Below, piece after piece: positions 62,038 through 64,000 of a stretch of DNA of 64,000 nt; within the stretch, counting starts at the first letter, position 1, and each line of letters opens with the position of its first letter. This DNA comes from UBA4742 sp963785815. GTDB lineage: Bacteria; Actinomycetota; Acidimicrobiia; Acidimicrobiales; Acidimicrobilacustridaceae. Where the stretch lies: NCBI GenBank assembly GCA_963785815.1, contig CAWAWN010000002.1, positions 1,612,001-1,676,000 on the forward strand, read 5' to 3'. A model generated the notes under the pieces. That model searched no databases. It saw only the letters and a list, made by a program, of their open reading frames with translations, and was not told the origin of the DNA. The translations under genes were made by a program, and so were the position numbers.

Positions 62038-62846
62038 TGTCGGTGGCCATGAGATGTTGCCCACTGGCGGCCATGTAGCTGCCCGGTGGTGGCCATTAGA
62101 ACTGCCCGCTGGCGGTCAGTGGTTCTGCCCTCGTTGATATCGGTTGCTCGTCGGGGTCCGCCCGGTGGGCGCTCCTCCTGGTTCGACTGTCGGTCGCTGA
62201 ACTGACGTCGACCAGGAGGAGCACGTGAAGTCTCGCGAGGAAGTCATGGAGATTCTTGAAGCGTTTGATCTGACTGGCAGCTACCGCGACGCGGGCGAGT
62301 TGGCCGGGTGTTCCCACCACACCGTCGAAGACTGGGTCGCCAAGCGCGACCGGGGCGAGTTGCCAGTCCCGGGTGCGATGGTGGAGCGACCGAAGCTGAT
62401 CGACTCGTTCTTGCCCAAGATCGAGGAGTGGGTCGACCGCTCGGACGGCAAGATCCGCGCCGATGTCGTCTTCGACAAGCTCGTCGCCCTCGGGTTCACC
62501 GGGTCGGACCGCACGGCGCGTCGGGCGGTCGCCCGGGTGAAGGACAACCATCGGCGGGGCCGCCGGCGGGTCTACCGGCCGTGGATCGTCGAGCCGGGCA
62601 TGTGGGCTCAATGGGACTGGGGTCAGGGCCCCACGATCGGGGGGCGGGCCACGAACCTGTTCTGTGCGTGGTTGGCGTGGTCGCGGTTCCGGATCGTGAT
62701 TCCGACGTGGGACCGCACGTTGCCGACGCTGATCGGGTGCCTGGATCGGGCCATGCGAGCCTTCGGCGGCGCGCCGACCTACTGGCTGACCGACAACGAG
62801 CGCACCGTCACGATCGATCACGTGGCTGGCATCGCGGTTCGTCACC
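62038..62846 (+). mobile_element. Truncated IS21-family element
   Basis: Begins with the same tip and 23-bp repeat array as the istA side of the element at 28009-30548 (TGTCGGTGGCCATGAGAT). It has the istA promoter side and 5' part only. Similar but clearly diverged from the complete copy, so not a recent duplicate. The break in istA is at about 62846; no right end or target repeat. Confidence 0.85.
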
Positions 62847-62860
62847 TCGCCACGCCGTAG
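62225..62860 (+). pseudogene. istA: IS21 IstA, N-terminal fragment
   Basis: GTG 62225 with CAGGAGGAGCAC. It matches the first 205 or so residues of the other IstA (ELAGCSHHTVEDWVAKRDRG, MWAQWDWGQGPTIGGRATNL, YWLTDNERTV) and then ends abruptly after HVAGIAVR in unrelated sequence. It lacks the catalytic Glu and C-terminal domain. Confidence 0.88.
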
Positions 62861-62880
62861 CCACCCCGGCCTCCTGCAGA

Positions 62881-63450
62881 TCAGCTCGGGACGTCCGCGG
62901 GGAGCAGCGTGCCGGTGTCGTCTGGGTAGCCGGCAGCCGCGTAGGCCCGGGCCTTGGCCCCGAAGTAGTCGAGCACCCAGCGATAGCGGTCGCCGTCCTT
63001 GGGCAGGCCGACGACGTCCGCGATGTGCGTGAGGCTGATGGGGACGCCCCCGGCGGCCCAGTTGCCCTCCGTCACCTCTTCGAGGATCACCATGATGCTG
63101 TGGGGGGCGTCGCCAGCCACGGCGTCGGACGCGGGTACGACCGCGGAGATCGCCTCGGTGACCCAGCGCTGCACCTCCGCCTTGTGGGTTGCGTTCATGT
63201 AGCCCTCCGGGATGGCGACGCGCACCAGGAACCTCCCAGGAGGTGACACGAAGGTGTCGTCGAGGTGCCCTCCGATCCACCAATCGCCCTGGGGGACCTC
63301 CTGGAACATGACCCAGGCGAAGCCTCGGCCGCCGTCGGTGTTGGCGCCGCCCTCCATCTTGATGAGGACGTCGGTCAGGCGCTGCGCCAGGGCCGACTTC
63401 CGCTCGACGTCGAGGGCGCCGTTCGGGTAATGGACTTGCATCACTGGCAT
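62881..63450 (-). CDS. Tautomerase-superfamily protein (two domains)
   Basis: A 189-residue protein. It begins MPVMQVHYPNGAL, giving the N-terminal Pro that serves as catalytic base in 4-oxalocrotonate tautomerase-like enzymes, with KSALAQRLTDVLIKMEGGAN following. A second similar unit starts near FLVRVAIPEGYMNATHKAEV. A third part ends AYAAAGYPDDTGTL. Substrate unknown. Encoded just after the pirin gene in the same direction. Confidence 0.8.
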   Translation of the reverse strand: MPVMQVHYPNGALDVERKSALAQRLTDVLIKMEGGANTDGGRGFAWVMFQEVPQGDWWIGGHLDDTFVSPPGRFLVRVAIPEGYMNATHKAEVQRWVTEAISAVVPASDAVAGDAPHSIMVILEEVTEGNWAAGGVPISLTHIADVVGLPKDGDRYRWVLDYFGAKARAYAAAGYPDDTGTLLPADVPS

Positions 63451-63495
63451 GGGAACCTCACTCGTGGTCTCGGTGGCGGGTGCGGAGCTCGAGTG

Positions 63496-64000
63496 TCAGA
63501 GCACGGTCTCGACGATGAGCACGTCGGTGTCGACGCCGCTCGTCGTCAACGTCTCGGAGCCGCGGTGCGCGAAGCCCACGCTGTCGCCGGCGGCGAGCGT
63601 GCCGCCGGACCATCCGAGCTCCCCGTCGACGACGAAGCAGTAGACGCCGTTGTCGGCTTGCAGCGGCGTGTAGGTGTGCTCGCCCGCGCGGTCGGAGAAC
63701 AGGCGCGAGATGCGCACGTCGGCGGCGATGGCTTTGGCCCCCGAGCCGGGACCGAAGAGCTCGAGGATCTCGTTCGGCGCGGTGTCGCGGTCGAAGTGGT
63801 CGCGCTGGTAGGTGGGCGGCAGCAGGAGCTGGCTCGGGAGCATCCAGACGTAGATCACGTGCAAGTCCTCACCGCTGATGCTGAGCTCGGCGTGCTTGCC
63901 CCCGGAACCGGTCGAGAAGGCGTAGTAGTCACCCGCCGTGAGCTCGTCGACGCCACCGAGCAGGGAGTTGACGTGGGTGAGCTTGCCGCCGAGGACGAAC
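63496..64000 (-). CDS. Pirin family protein, N-terminus beyond window
   Basis: The frame enters at the right edge reading VLGGKLTHVNSLLGGVDELT, then GDYYAFSTGSGGKHAELSIS, LHVIYVWMLPSQLLLPPTYQ and ends LIVETVL. This is the bicupin pattern of pirins, some of which are quercetin dioxygenases or redox-sensing proteins. About 165 C-terminal residues are present. The neighbouring tautomerase could work on aromatic or flavonoid breakdown products, by inference only. Confidence 0.8.
   Translation of the reverse strand, partial: FVLGGKLTHVNSLLGGVDELTAGDYYAFSTGSGGKHAELSISGEDLHVIYVWMLPSQLLLPPTYQRDHFDRDTAPNEILELFGPGSGAKAIAADVRISRLFSDRAGEHTYTPLQADNGVYCFVVDGELGWSGGTLAAGDSVGFAHRGSETLTTSGVDTDVLIVETVL

Overview
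The window is high-GC DNA with GTG and TTG starts, mycothiol-type and LysR/TetR/ECF41 regulators, lipoproteins and Tat-exported enzymes. This points to an actinobacterium. The gene style fits an Acidimicrobiia-like lineage, but that is an inference: there is no rRNA or other phylogenetic marker in the window.

Layout. (1) 0-25.4 kb is a chromosomal housekeeping and catabolic segment: an anti-sigma-like membrane protein, undecaprenyl-diphosphatase, a phytanoyl-CoA-type dioxygenase, a TetR/MFS divergon, an NlpC/P60 hydrolase, a Tat-exported phospholipase C, VOC and carboxymuconolactone-decarboxylase proteins beside an ECF41 sigma factor, a crotonase/FMN-oxidase pair, a GH43-like enzyme, a large beta-propeller surface protein, and an AmpR-like LysR/beta-lactamase locus. 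(2) 25.4-52.6 kb is an accessory region. It holds a complete IS21-type element with 4-bp target duplication, an IS110 transposase with a structured leader, an IS3 element, IS256 and IS3-like remnants, three toxin-antitoxin loci (one toxin with an amber codon), a tRNA 3'-half remnant, two families of dispersed intergenic repeats, and many decayed genes. Between these lie apparently working genes: beta-helix proteins, a sterol-desaturase-like protein, LPG-synthase-type and DUF347-type membrane proteins, a PAP2 phosphatase, a second UppP and a GT2. (3) 52.7-61.8 kb is a coherent module: a MacA/MacB-like ABC efflux operon with two adaptor proteins and a GH43-like enzyme, convergent with a histidine kinase/response regulator pair. 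A nearly identical 18-bp palindromic motif lies upstream of both the efflux operon and the response regulator. A divergently transcribed lipoprotein gene beside the operon is split in frame by the IS3 element. (4) 61.8-64 kb holds a truncated IS21 copy, a tautomerase and an edge-cut pirin.

Single-base frame disruptions recur in otherwise well-conserved genes (GNAT, methyltransferase, cupin-like, class A beta-lactamase, GT39, istA, IS3 orfB and several small genes). The spread suggests either residual assembly indels or real decay. I annotate these genes across the breaks and say so in each entry. No rRNA gene, complete tRNA gene, CRISPR array or replication origin was seen.
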